A stretch of 15,305 bases of DNA from JBGOUV01 sp041477815. GTDB lineage: Bacteria; Acidobacteriota; Terriglobia; Bryobacterales; JACQDG01. Each line of letters opens with the position of its first letter. Position 1 is the stretch's first letter. This document shows positions 1-7,513 of this stretch, in pieces. Both the position numbers and the translations under genes were made by a program. The notes beneath the pieces are model-generated. The model ran no database searches. It was not told where the DNA came from and worked only from the letters and a program-made list of their open reading frames with translations. The stretch is taken from contig JBGOUV010000143.1 of the NCBI GenBank assembly GCA_041477815.1, positions 1 through 15,305 on the forward strand, read 5' to 3'.

Positions 1-2
1 AC

Positions 3-122
3 GAGTTTCTGGCGGTACGGAATGAAGAGCCAAAACGTTATGTGTGGCGCGCGAAGGGGGAGGATATCCTACGAAAGATTGAGCGGGCCAAAGCGGTGCT
101 AGCTCGGATTATTGATGGTTAA
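3..122 (+). CDS. IS630-like transposase, C-terminal fragment (cut by window edge)
   Basis: The reading frame open from base 3 to the TAA at 120-122 encodes 39 residues containing RYVWRAKGEDILRKIERAK. This resembles the extreme C-terminus of IS630-family DDE transposases, where a 'FxWxxxxxxIlxxIxRgxxvL' segment precedes the stop. The catalytic DDE residues would lie upstream, outside the window, so whether the copy is intact cannot be judged. The stop lies 15 bases before a CTAG site at 138-141, which fits the IS630 habit of ending close to the transposase stop and inserting at TA. The gene converges on brnA. The family call rests on a short segment and is moderately confident. Confidence 0.6.
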   Translation, partial: EFLAVRNEEPKRYVWRAKGEDILRKIERAKAVLARIIDG

Positions 123-140
123 TTCAATTACAGGACACTA
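123..140. mobile_element. Probable IS630-like element terminus with TA target (139-140)
   Basis: Read on the minus strand the junction is TAGTGTCCTGTAATTG, which looks like an IS630-family terminal repeat preceded by its TA target duplication. TA sits at 139-140 within CTAG, a preferred IS630 target. The other end of the element is outside the window, so neither the inverted repeat nor the duplication can be confirmed here. The TA plus the first base of the element (138) spells the TAG stop codon of brnA. Confidence 0.5.
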
Positions 141-455
141 GCGACGGCGGGACTCGCGGCGGATGCCCTCGGCGATCCAGAGGTGGACCTGAGTCTCGTA
201 GGGGATGGACTTGCGCTTGGCGATGCGTTTGGCGGCGGCGAGCTGGGCGGGATTGAGGAGTTGGGAGGCTGCCTGTTTGCGGCGCAGATAGCGCTCGCGG
301 ATCTGGCGGACTTGGGAGGGAAGGAGCTTGAAGGGACGAACAGGTGTGAGCTGGTCCCAGATCTGACTGGTGTCGTGCGTTTCGAAGAACTCGGCAGCCT
401 CTTCGTCGTTGGCGAAATCAGGGATTGTCGTGGCGGGCTTGAGTTTTCTGGCCAT
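138..455 (-). CDS. brnA: BrnA-type (CopG/ribbon-helix-helix) antitoxin
   Basis: This 105-residue protein begins MARKLKPATTIPDFANDEEA and carries the family hallmark 'IPxFxxxxEAAEFFExHDTSQIWDQLxPV' (residues about 11-40). It ends in a basic C-terminal segment, 'KSIPYETQVHLWIAEGIRRE', that resembles the RHH-like DNA-binding end of CopG antitoxins. BrnA antitoxins bind and neutralise the BrnT ribonuclease and repress their own promoter. The ATG at 455 lies one base after the stop of the upstream brnT remnant (457-459), a tightly coupled toxin-first order typical of brnTA. Its TAG stop coincides with the end of an IS630-like element, so the original C-terminus may have differed by a few residues. 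With brnT frameshifted it may now be an orphan antitoxin. Confidence 0.82.
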   Translation of the reverse strand: MARKLKPATTIPDFANDEEAAEFFETHDTSQIWDQLTPVRPFKLLPSQVRQIRERYLRRKQAASQLLNPAQLAAAKRIAKRKSIPYETQVHLWIAEGIRRESRRR

Positions 456-456
456 A

Positions 457-713
457 CTATTTGCGGCGATAGCATCGCCGCTCGTTTTCGCTCATCTCGC
501 GGGCGGTGATGACACGAACCACCCGGCTGGGTTTGCGTACGCAGACGACCACCGTCATGCGGCCCACCGAGGTCTGCCCGTAAACCAAGCAGCGACCGTC
601 GCGGCAACAAAACGCTCCGCAAACACTTCTTCCACCTCATCGGGTTTGTACTGGTGGCGGGCGATGTGGCCGGCATTGGTATCGTCCCACTCGAAGAGGA
701 ACGGGCCTCTCAC
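457..713 (-). pseudogene. brnT: BrnT-type ribonuclease toxin, frameshifted
   Basis: From a GTG at 713 the frame reads VRGPFLFEWDDTNAGHIARH, then YKPDEVEEVFAERF, a clear BrnT N-terminus (FEWD...NxxHIARH...P.EVEEVF). It then derails and stops at a TGA near 555. A second frame supplies the expected remainder: DGRCLVYGQTSVGRMTVVVC, VRKPSRVVRVITAREM, then SENERR to the TAG at 457-459. Adding one base to the four-base T run (609-612, A on the plus strand) joins the halves as ...AERFCCRDGRCLVYGQT..., about 85 residues and full length for BrnT. The span of 257 bases is one short of a multiple of three. An in-frame TAG just upstream of 713 (717-719) rules out a longer start. A single missing base is either a real inactivating mutation or a sequencing error. 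Confidence 0.78.
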
Positions 714-719
714 CCACTA

Positions 720-748
720 AGTATAATCGGCTGTAAATGCGGGGTCAA
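720..748 (-). promoter_or_regulatory. brnTA promoter (TTGACC-17 bp-TATACT)
   Basis: On the minus strand TTGACC (748-743) and TATACT (725-720) are separated by exactly 17 bases, five of six matches to each consensus box. Six bases separate the -10 box from the GTG at 713, so the expected transcription start falls on or next to the start codon and the mRNA would be leaderless. No Shine-Dalgarno sequence fits in that gap. BrnA would be expected to bind here, but I do not see a clear palindrome. Confidence 0.65.
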
Positions 749-871
749 GGAGGTGTTGGTAGGACGAATCTGGCGACGGCGGGATGGGCGGATGTTCCGC
801 GCGGAAGCCGCCGGCTCTGGCGCCGTGGAATTGGTTGACAGGGACGCTGGAGGTGGAGCCGTGGCAAGGGC

Positions 872-901
872 TTGACAGGCCCGGCCGGCGCCTGCTAACC
901 T
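872..901 (+). promoter_or_regulatory. Efflux operon promoter (TTGACA-18 bp-TAACCT)
   Basis: A perfect -35 box TTGACA lies at 872-877, followed after 18 bases by TAACCT (896-901), a weaker -10 that keeps the TA....T core. The -10 lies inside the left arm of the inverted repeat at 890-938, the arrangement expected when a bound TetR protein blocks polymerase. A second TTGACA at 835-840 has no convincing -10 partner. Confidence 0.5.
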
Positions 902-938
902 AGCACATACTATGTTAGCGGACCCTAGGTTAGTAGGC
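890..938. promoter_or_regulatory. Inverted-repeat operator upstream of tetR
   Basis: Three related half-sites are visible: GCTAACCTAG (894-903), its inverted copy CTATGTTAGC (910-919, 9 of 10 bases, 6-base gap), and a second inverted copy, CTAGGTTAGTAGGC (925-938), which pairs with GCCTGCTAACCTAG (890-903) in 13 of 14 bases. The inner pair makes a palindrome of about 26 bp, a usual TetR operator size. The site overlaps the -10 box and the probable transcription start, which indicates autorepression of the tetR-efflux operon. The outer pairing could also fold as an RNA hairpin if transcribed. Confidence 0.6.
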
Positions 939-986
939 GCTAGTGCAGGAAACGGAGCGCCGCCGGCAGCCCGGCGCGGCGCGCGG

Positions 987-1580
987 ATGACCTCCCCGGA
1001 GCGCCGCGCCGCTATCGTGGCGGCGGCCCTGCGCCTGTTCTCCGAGCGCGGCTTCCGCGGCACCACCACCCGCGAGCTGGCGGCGGCGGTGGGCGTCAGC
1101 GAGCCGGTGCTCTACGAGCACTTCAAATCGAAACGTGATCTGTTCCGCGCCATCATCGAGACCAAGTCCCAGGAGGGCGTGGAGCGCGCCTCCGCCGCCC
1201 TGGCGCCCTATCTGCAGCGCGACGACGACCGGGGCTTTTTCCGGACCATCGCCACCGTGCTGCTGGAGCGCTACCACGAGGAGCCCGAGTATGTCCGGCT
1301 GCTGCTGCACCTGGCCGTGGAGGGCGACGAGCTGGCCGGCCTGTTCTACCAGCGGCAGATTCTGGCCTATCACAAACTGGTGGCCGCGTACATCGCCCGC
1401 CGCGTGCGGCAGGGGGCGTTCCGGGCCATTGATCCCGCCCTGGCTGCCCGCGCCTTTCTGTGTATGCCCGTCCACCACAGCATGTTGCGCCTCTTTTTTG
1501 CCGATCAGTACGTCAAGGCGGCGAACAAACGAATCGTGGATGAGATGGTGCGCATCTTCTTAGAAGGGGTTTGTGCATGA
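987..1580 (+). CDS. TetR/AcrR-family repressor of the efflux operon
   Basis: This 197-residue protein opens with a TetR_N domain (residues about 5-52). It includes the helix-turn-helix TTRELAAAVGVSEPVLYEHF, with KSKRDLF completing the signature. The rest is the helical ligand-binding and dimerisation region. It probably represses its own operon and is released by a substrate of the pump, as for AcrR-like regulators. I chose the ATG at 987 because the family's conserved region starts within a few residues of it. An in-frame ATG at 912 would add 25 poorly conserved Ala/Gly/Arg-rich residues and lies inside the operator, yet it sits only a few bases after the expected transcription start and cannot be excluded. 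Neither start has a clear Shine-Dalgarno sequence. The stop overlaps the adaptor start as ATGA. Confidence 0.9.
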   Translation: MTSPERRAAIVAAALRLFSERGFRGTTTRELAAAVGVSEPVLYEHFKSKRDLFRAIIETKSQEGVERASAALAPYLQRDDDRGFFRTIATVLLERYHEEPEYVRLLLHLAVEGDELAGLFYQRQILAYHKLVAAYIARRVRQGAFRAIDPALAARAFLCMPVHHSMLRLFFADQYVKAANKRIVDEMVRIFLEGVCA

Positions 1581-2770
1581 ACTACCGCGTCGCGTGGTTG
1601 CCGTTGGCGGCGTTGGCCGCGGGGTGCTCCCGCCAGCCCAAAGAGGCGGCGGCCGTGGCTCCGGCGAAAGCGCCCGATCCGATCCAGGTGCAGACCGCGA
1701 AGGCCCAGGCGCGTCGCGTGAGTCGCGTCATCGCGGTGACCGGGTCGCTGCATCCGGATGAGACCGTGACGGTAAGCTTCGAGGTCGCGGGCCGGGTGGC
1801 GCAAATTCCCGTGGACTTCGGCCACCAGGTCCGCAAGGGTCAGGTCATTGCCGAGCTCGATAAGCAGGAGTTTACCCTGCAACTGGAGCGGAGCCGGGCG
1901 GCCCTGGCCCAGGCCCTCGCCCGGCTGGGTCTGGACCCGACCCAGGAAAACGTGACGCCCGACACCACGCCGGCCATCCGCCAGGCCCAGGCCCAACTCG
2001 AAGACGTCCGCTTCCGCTACGAGAGCGCGGCCAAGCTGTACAAGACCGGCGACATCAGCCAGGAGCGCTACAACGAGCTGGAGAAGATGCTCCGGGCGCG
2101 GCAGGCGGCGGTGGACGCGGCGGGCGACGAGATGCGGACGGCGCTGGCGACCATCCGCGGTCTGCGGGCGGAGGTGGGCTTGGCCCAGAAGCGGCTCACC
2201 GACACCACCGTGCGGGCCCCGTTTGATGGCGCCGTCAGCGCCCGCCTGGTCGCGCCCGGCCAGTTCACCAAGGACAACACCCCCATCGTGACCCTGGTTA
2301 AGACGCACCCGCTGCGTCTGCGCCTGGAGGCGCCCGAGTCGGCGGCGGCGGAGGTTCGGGTCGGCACCTCGCTGACCTTCACCACCGACTCCCTGCCTAA
2401 CAAACAGTTCCACGCCGTGGTCCGGGAGTTGAATCCGGGCCTGGACGCTCGTTCCCGCCTGCTTACCGCGGAGGCCCGGCTGGTGGAGACCGATGCGCGG
2501 CTGCGCCCGGGGATGTTCGTACAGGTCGAGCTGGTGGTCAGCCGGGACGCGTCGGTGCTCACGGTCCCGCGTGAGGCCCTCCATGCGGTGGCGGGTCTTA
2601 CCAAGATCTTTGTCGTAAGCAACGGCCGCGCCGCGGAGGTCCGGGTTCCCCCGGGACTCGTCCGCGACGGCTGGGTGGAGATTCCCTCCGACCGCGTCAA
2701 GCCCGGCGACCAGGTCGCGATCAGCAACCTGGCCATGCTGGTCGACGGCGCGCCGGTGGAAGCGAGGTAG
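1577..2770 (+). CDS. RND efflux periplasmic adaptor (membrane fusion protein), lipoprotein
   Basis: This 397-residue AcrA/HlyD-type adaptor links the inner-membrane pump to the outer-membrane channel. It begins MNYRVAWLPLAALAAGCSRQ, and the lipobox LAAGC predicts lipidation at Cys17, as in AcrA and MexA. A biotinyl-lipoyl half ('VAGRVAQIPVDFGHQVRKGQVIAELD', about 70-95) is followed by a long charged alpha-hairpin (about 97-205). Then come the second lipoyl half ('DTTVRAPFDGAVSARLVAPGQF'), a beta-barrel, and a membrane-proximal domain ending in 'LRPGMFVQVELVVSRDASVLTVPREAL'. The ATG at 1577 is preferred over the TTG at 1571 because AGAAGGGG at 1562-1569 is a well-spaced ribosome site and ATGA overlaps the tetR stop. 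The next gene starts 3 bases after the stop. Confidence 0.93.
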   Translation: MNYRVAWLPLAALAAGCSRQPKEAAAVAPAKAPDPIQVQTAKAQARRVSRVIAVTGSLHPDETVTVSFEVAGRVAQIPVDFGHQVRKGQVIAELDKQEFTLQLERSRAALAQALARLGLDPTQENVTPDTTPAIRQAQAQLEDVRFRYESAAKLYKTGDISQERYNELEKMLRARQAAVDAAGDEMRTALATIRGLRAEVGLAQKRLTDTTVRAPFDGAVSARLVAPGQFTKDNTPIVTLVKTHPLRLRLEAPESAAAEVRVGTSLTFTTDSLPNKQFHAVVRELNPGLDARSRLLTAEARLVETDARLRPGMFVQVELVVSRDASVLTVPREALHAVAGLTKIFVVSNGRAAEVRVPPGLVRDGWVEIPSDRVKPGDQVAISNLAMLVDGAPVEAR

Positions 2771-2773
2771 ACC

Positions 2774-5700
2774 GTGCAAAAACTGGCAGAAATCTGCGTC
2801 CGGCGGCCGGTCTTCGCCACCATGCTGATCCTGGCCCTGGTGGTAATGGGTTTGAGCGCCTACCGGGGACTGGGCGTCGACCTGTTCCCCAAGATCGAGT
2901 TCCCCACTGTCACCATTACCACTACCCTCCGGGGGGCGGCGCCCGAGGAGGTCGAATCGCAGGTCTCCAAGCGCCTCGAGGAGGCGGTCAATACCATCAG
3001 CGGCATCGACGAGCTGCGGTCCATCTCGTCCGAGGGACTGTCGCTGGTGTTCGTGACCTTCGTCCTGGAAAAGGACCCGGACGTGGCCGCCCAGGAGGTG
3101 CGCGACAAGGTGGCGGCGGTGATGCGCGACCTGCCGCGGGACGTGGATCCGCCGGTGATCGAGAAGATCGCCACCGACGCCGCCCCGGTGATGAACGTGG
3201 TGGTGGCCTCGGGCCGCGACTTGCGGGAGACCACCAAGATCGTCGACGACTCCATCAAAAAGAATATCGAGTCGCTGCCCGGGGTGGGCCAGGTGCGGTT
3301 CGTGGGCGAGCGGAACCGCCAGATTCAGATCTGGCTGGACGGGGAGCGCCTCTACGCCTACAACCTGAATATAGACCAGGTGCGCGGCGCCGTCGTCGCC
3401 CAGAACGTGGAGATTCCGGGCGGGCACGTGGACCAGGGGTCGCGGGAGCTGTCGCTGCGCACCCTTGGCCGCATCGAGCGGCCGGTGGACTTCGGACGGA
3501 TCATCGTGTCCACCCAGAGCGGAGCGCCCGTGCGGATCAACGACATTGGCCGCGTCGAGGACGGCGTAGAAGAGCCGCGGTCCCTCGCCCGCCTGGACGG
3601 CACGCCGGCGGTGGCGCTCGAGGTCCGCAAGCAGTCGGGTACCAATACGGTCGATGTAATACATGCCGTAAAGGCCCGCATGACCGAGCTGCAGAAGGGC
3701 CTGCCGCCGGATTTTCGGGTCACCTACGTGCGCGACCAGTCGATCTTCATCGAGGAGTCGTTTCGCGCCGTGCAGGAGCACCTGATCCTGGGGGGCGTCT
3801 GCGCGGGCTTGATCGTGCTGCTGTTCATCCGGAGCTGGCGCTCGACCCTGATCGCGGCTGTCGCCATTCCCACGTCGATTATCTCGACCTACAGCCTGAT
3901 CTCGTGGATGGGGTTCACCTTGAACCAGATCACCATGCTGGCGCTGGTGCTGGTGGTAGGAATCGTGATCGACGACGCCATTGTAGTGCTGGAGAACATC
4001 TTCAAGAACATGGAGGAGAAGCTTTTGCCCCCGTTCCAGGCCGCCATCGAGGGCACCCGGGAGATCGGCCTGGCGGTGATGGCCGCCACGCTCAGCCTGG
4101 TAATCATCTTCCTGCCGGTGGCGATGATGGGCGGCATTGTGGGCCGCTTCATGTCCAGCTTTGGGTACACGGCGGCGTTCGCCATCATGGTATCGCTGCT
4201 GGTTAGCTTTACCCTGACCCCCATGCTGTGCTCGCGGTTCCTGCCGCCGGCCTCGGCCGAAGCGGGCGCCCATACTAAGGATACGATCGTATTCCGCGCC
4301 ATCTCCGTACCGTACCGCGCCATGCTGCGCTGGTCGCTCGCGCACCGCTGGGCCATCGTGGCCTTGTCGGTCCTGGTGGCTCTGTCGTCCGGACCGCTGT
4401 TCAAGGCCATCGGCAAGGACTTCCTGCCGGTGGACGACCAGAGCGAGTTCGAGGTCACGGTGCGGATGCCGGTGGGTTCGTCGCTCCAGGGCAGCGACGC
4501 GGTAATCCGCCAGCTCGAAGCCGAGGTGCGCCAGCTGCCCGGCATCAAGCACCTGCTGACGTCGGTCGGCTCCGATACCCAGCGGCAGGTGGATCGCGGG
4601 TCGATCCTGGTCGAGCTGCTACCCATTCAGGAGCGCAAGCATACCCAGCAGCAACTGATGCTCCGGGCCCGGCAGGGATTGAAGAAGTTTCGCGACCTGA
4701 CCATTGGCGTGCAGTTGCCGACGGCCTTCCAGGGCGCCTCCACCCAGGACCTGCAGTTTTTCGTCCAAGGACCGGACCTGGCGCAAATCGATCGCTACGC
4801 CCAGGAAATCAAGCGCCAACTGGCGCAGATTCGGGGCGTAACCGACCTGGACAGCTCCTATGAGCCGGGCAAGCCCGAGGTGCGGGTGCGCATCAACCGG
4901 GACCGGGCGGCCGACCTCAACGTGCCCGTATCCTCCATCGCCACCGCCATGCGGACCCTGGTGGGCGGCGATCCGCAGGCCACCACCTATCGCGAGGGCG
5001 ACGACCGCTACGACGTGCAGATCCGCGTCCAGAAGGAGTTTCGCGACTCGCCTCGGGCGATGGAGCGCTTGTTCGTGCCCTCCGCTGTATTGGGAAACGT
5101 GCCGGTCGGCAACGTGGCGTATCTGGAGGAGTCTACGGGACCGTTGCGGATCGAGCGCTTCAACCGCCAGCGCCAGATCTTCATCACCGCCAACCTGATC
5201 GAGGGCCAGGCCCTCAGCAACGTCATCCCCATCCTGGACCGGACGGTGAAGGACCTCCATATGCCTCCTGCCTATCAGAGCGGCCTGGTGGGCCGGTCGA
5301 AGGAGTTCGGGCGGGCGGCGCGCAACTACGTCATCGCCTTTCTGCTCTCGATCGTCTTCATGTACATGGTGCTGGCGGCGCAGTTCGAGAGCTTCATCGA
5401 TCCGGTGACCATCCTGATCAGCCTGCCGCTGGCGGTGCCGTTCGCGCTGCTGTCGCTGCTGGTCATGCACGAGAACTTCTCCATCATCTACACGTCGCTG
5501 GGTATTCTCATGCTCTTCGGCATTGTGAAGAAGAATTCGATTCTACAGATCGACCACATCAAGCAATTGCGGGCGCACGGGTCGGCGCGGCCGGAGGCCA
5601 TCGTGCGCGGCTGCGAGGACCGGCTGCGGCCGATCCTCATGACCACCGCGGCGCTGGTGGCCGGCATGATCCCCATGGCCGTGGGGACGGGGGCCGGATC

Positions 5701-7513
5701 GGGCTCCCGGAAGACGGTGGCCATTGTGGTCATCGGGGGCCAGTCACTATGCCTCATGCTGACCCTGTTGGTCACGCCGGTGGCCTACTCGATCTTCGAC
5801 GACCTGGCTCATGCCGCCGCCTGGGGACGGCTGCGCCGCCTGTTGACCTGGCCGGCGGCGGCGCTGCGTCGGGCCATGCTTCTGCTGCTGGTAGTGGTGG
5901 TCGGTGTCCAGGCGCAGACCACGGTCCCGGCTCCGCCGCGGGTGGGCGTGGGGCTGGTGCAGCGCCGGCTGACCCTGCGGCAGGCGATCGAGATGGCCTT
6001 GCAGAACAACCTGGAGATCGAGATCGAGAAGTCCAACACCGCCACGGCGAGCGAGGCCGTGCGGGCCGCCCGCGGCTTCTACGACCCCACCCTGCGCTGG
6101 CTGCCGGCGGTCGAGTCGCGCAACACCCCGACCGGATCGGTTCTCCTCGGCGCCGGCGGCAAGCTGGTCGAGCACTTCCACAACCAGAACTTCTACCTCC
6201 GCCAGAAGCTTCCCTTCTCCGGCGCCGGCTTCAACGTGGATTTCGAAAACGGCCGCCAGTCGACCAGCAACCCGTTCACGTCGCTGAGCCCGTTTCTGAC
6301 CTCTCGCCTGGTCGTGGCCTTTACCCAGCCGCTGGTCCGCAACCGGGCCGTGGACCGCGAACGGGCGGAGATCCAGGTCCGGCGCAAGCAATTGGATATT
6401 TCAGAGACCGAGTTCGAGGCCCGGGTGATCGACGTGGTCACGCGCGTCGAGGCCGCCTACTGGGACTTGGTGGCGGCGCGCCAGGACGCCGCGGTCAAGC
6501 GCGAGAACGTGGACTGGGCGCAGCGCCTGCTGGACCAGAACAAGCGCATGATCGCGGCCGGCACGCTGGCGTCGGTGGAGCTGGCGGCGTCGGAGGCGGA
6601 GCTGGAACGGCGCCTCGATACCTGGTACTCGAGTCTCGGCGTGGTCACTGAGGTGGAGAACGCGTTGAAAGCCATGCTGACCGACACGCGGGCGGCCGAG
6701 ATCTGGAACGACGAGATCGTCCCCGTCGAGGAGAAGACCCTGGAGGCCCCGGCGGCCGGCGATCTGCGCGACGCGGTCACGCGCGCGCTCAAGCAGCGTC
6801 CGGAGATCCGCGCCATCGGCCTGCGGCAGCAGACCAACGATATTCAGAAGAAGTTCAACGCCGATCAGACCAAGCCGCAGGTGAACCTGGTGGCGTCGTA
6901 TGGAAACACCGGCCTCGGTGGAACGCTGTCCACCAACGTGAACCCCTTCAGCTCCGCGCAGACCGACAGCTTCCTCCGGCTCAACGATCTCTCGGCGCGC
7001 GCCGGGCTGCCCCCTCTCCAGCCCCCCAGCTTCGGCGGGGCCCCGGACATCCTGGTGGGAGGCTACGGTACCTCGCTATCGAACCTGTTCAGCGGCCGCT
7101 ACCAGACCATCCAGGTGGGCATCGCCTTCGACCTGACGTTGCGCAACCGGACGGCCGAGGCCGGCCTCGCCCAAAGCGCCATCGCCGAGCGGCGGCTGAA
7201 GCTGGAACAAGCGCGGCTCGAGCAAGGCATCGAGGCCCAGGTGCGCAATGCCTTGCAAGCCATCCAGACGGCGCAGCAGCGCATCACCGCCGCCGAGTCC
7301 AGCGCCCGGGCGGCCCAGGAGAAACTGGACAGCGAGACCCGCCTGTTCGAGTCCGGCGAGTCCACGAACTTTCTGGTCCTCACCCGGCAGAACGAGTACG
7401 CCGATTCGCGGCGCCGGGCGGTATCGGCACGACTGGATCTTAATAAGGCCGTGGCCCGCTTGGAGCAGGCCCTGGGTACGACTCTGGCCACCCACCAAGT
7501 CCACTTGAAGTAG
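2774..7513 (+). CDS. Fused RND permease - TolC-like outer-membrane factor (1579 aa)
   Basis: One uninterrupted ORF from a GTG carries two full proteins. Residues 1-1034 are a HAE1/AcrB-type RND proton antiporter. TM1 is near residues 11-28 ('PVFATMLILALVVMGLSAYRGL'). TM4 carries the proton-relay pair Asp400-Asp401 in VVGIVIDDAIVVLEN. Lys920 in GIVKKNSIL corresponds to AcrB Lys940, and the C-terminal 'RLRPILMTTAALVAGMIPMAVG' and 'LLVTPVAYSIFDDL' motifs are present. About 20 arginine-rich residues follow, then Met1035-LLLLVVVVGVQAQ, which looks like a signal peptide with a VQA/Q cleavage site. Residues 1049-1579 are a TolC/OEP protein with two OEP repeats ('LTLRQAIEMALQNNLEIEIEKSN', 'LFESGESTNFLVLTRQNEY'). 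Both halves are usual family length. The internal ATG at 5876 has no Shine-Dalgarno sequence. With the adaptor this operon would supply a whole tripartite pump. The natural substrate cannot be deduced. Confidence 0.9.
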   Translation: MQKLAEICVRRPVFATMLILALVVMGLSAYRGLGVDLFPKIEFPTVTITTTLRGAAPEEVESQVSKRLEEAVNTISGIDELRSISSEGLSLVFVTFVLEKDPDVAAQEVRDKVAAVMRDLPRDVDPPVIEKIATDAAPVMNVVVASGRDLRETTKIVDDSIKKNIESLPGVGQVRFVGERNRQIQIWLDGERLYAYNLNIDQVRGAVVAQNVEIPGGHVDQGSRELSLRTLGRIERPVDFGRIIVSTQSGAPVRINDIGRVEDGVEEPRSLARLDGTPAVALEVRKQSGTNTVDVIHAVKARMTELQKGLPPDFRVTYVRDQSIFIEESFRAVQEHLILGGVCAGLIVLLFIRSWRSTLIAAVAIPTSIISTYSLISWMGFTLNQITMLALVLVVGIVIDDAIVVLENIFKNMEEKLLPPFQAAIEGTREIGLAVMAATLSLVIIFLPVAMMGGIVGRFMSSFGYTAAFAIMVSLLVSFTLTPMLCSRFLPPASAEAGAHTKDTIVFRAISVPYRAMLRWSLAHRWAIVALSVLVALSSGPLFKAIGKDFLPVDDQSEFEVTVRMPVGSSLQGSDAVIRQLEAEVRQLPGIKHLLTSVGSDTQRQVDRGSILVELLPIQERKHTQQQLMLRARQGLKKFRDLTIGVQLPTAFQGASTQDLQFFVQGPDLAQIDRYAQEIKRQLAQIRGVTDLDSSYEPGKPEVRVRINRDRAADLNVPVSSIATAMRTLVGGDPQATTYREGDDRYDVQIRVQKEFRDSPRAMERLFVPSAVLGNVPVGNVAYLEESTGPLRIERFNRQRQIFITANLIEGQALSNVIPILDRTVKDLHMPPAYQSGLVGRSKEFGRAARNYVIAFLLSIVFMYMVLAAQFESFIDPVTILISLPLAVPFALLSLLVMHENFSIIYTSLGILMLFGIVKKNSILQIDHIKQLRAHGSARPEAIVRGCEDRLRPILMTTAALVAGMIPMAVGTGAGSGSRKTVAIVVIGGQSLCLMLTLLVTPVAYSIFDDLAHAAAWGRLRRLLTWPAAALRRAMLLLLVVVVGVQAQTTVPAPPRVGVGLVQRRLTLRQAIEMALQNNLEIEIEKSNTATASEAVRAARGFYDPTLRWLPAVESRNTPTGSVLLGAGGKLVEHFHNQNFYLRQKLPFSGAGFNVDFENGRQSTSNPFTSLSPFLTSRLVVAFTQPLVRNRAVDRERAEIQVRRKQLDISETEFEARVIDVVTRVEAAYWDLVAARQDAAVKRENVDWAQRLLDQNKRMIAAGTLASVELAASEAELERRLDTWYSSLGVVTEVENALKAMLTDTRAAEIWNDEIVPVEEKTLEAPAAGDLRDAVTRALKQRPEIRAIGLRQQTNDIQKKFNADQTKPQVNLVASYGNTGLGGTLSTNVNPFSSAQTDSFLRLNDLSARAGLPPLQPPSFGGAPDILVGGYGTSLSNLFSGRYQTIQVGIAFDLTLRNRTAEAGLAQSAIAERRLKLEQARLEQGIEAQVRNALQAIQTAQQRITAAESSARAAQEKLDSETRLFESGESTNFLVLTRQNEYADSRRRAVSARLDLNKAVARLEQALGTTLATHQVHLK

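Noticed and set aside
128..676. Long minus-strand frame (182 codons) across the brnTA region
   Set aside because: Low-complexity Ser/Pro/Arg translation; the recognisable BrnA and BrnT sequences lie in other frames of the same strand.
795..806. Perfect 12-base palindrome TTCCGCGCGGAA
   Set aside because: Not placed at a recognised promoter, and short GC-rich palindromes are common in this composition.
1505..4552. A 1015-codon open frame antisense to the adaptor and pump genes
   Set aside because: It is an antisense shadow of GC-rich coding sequence, with His/Arg/Gly/Asp-rich composition and no recognisable domain, while the plus strand has full family matches.
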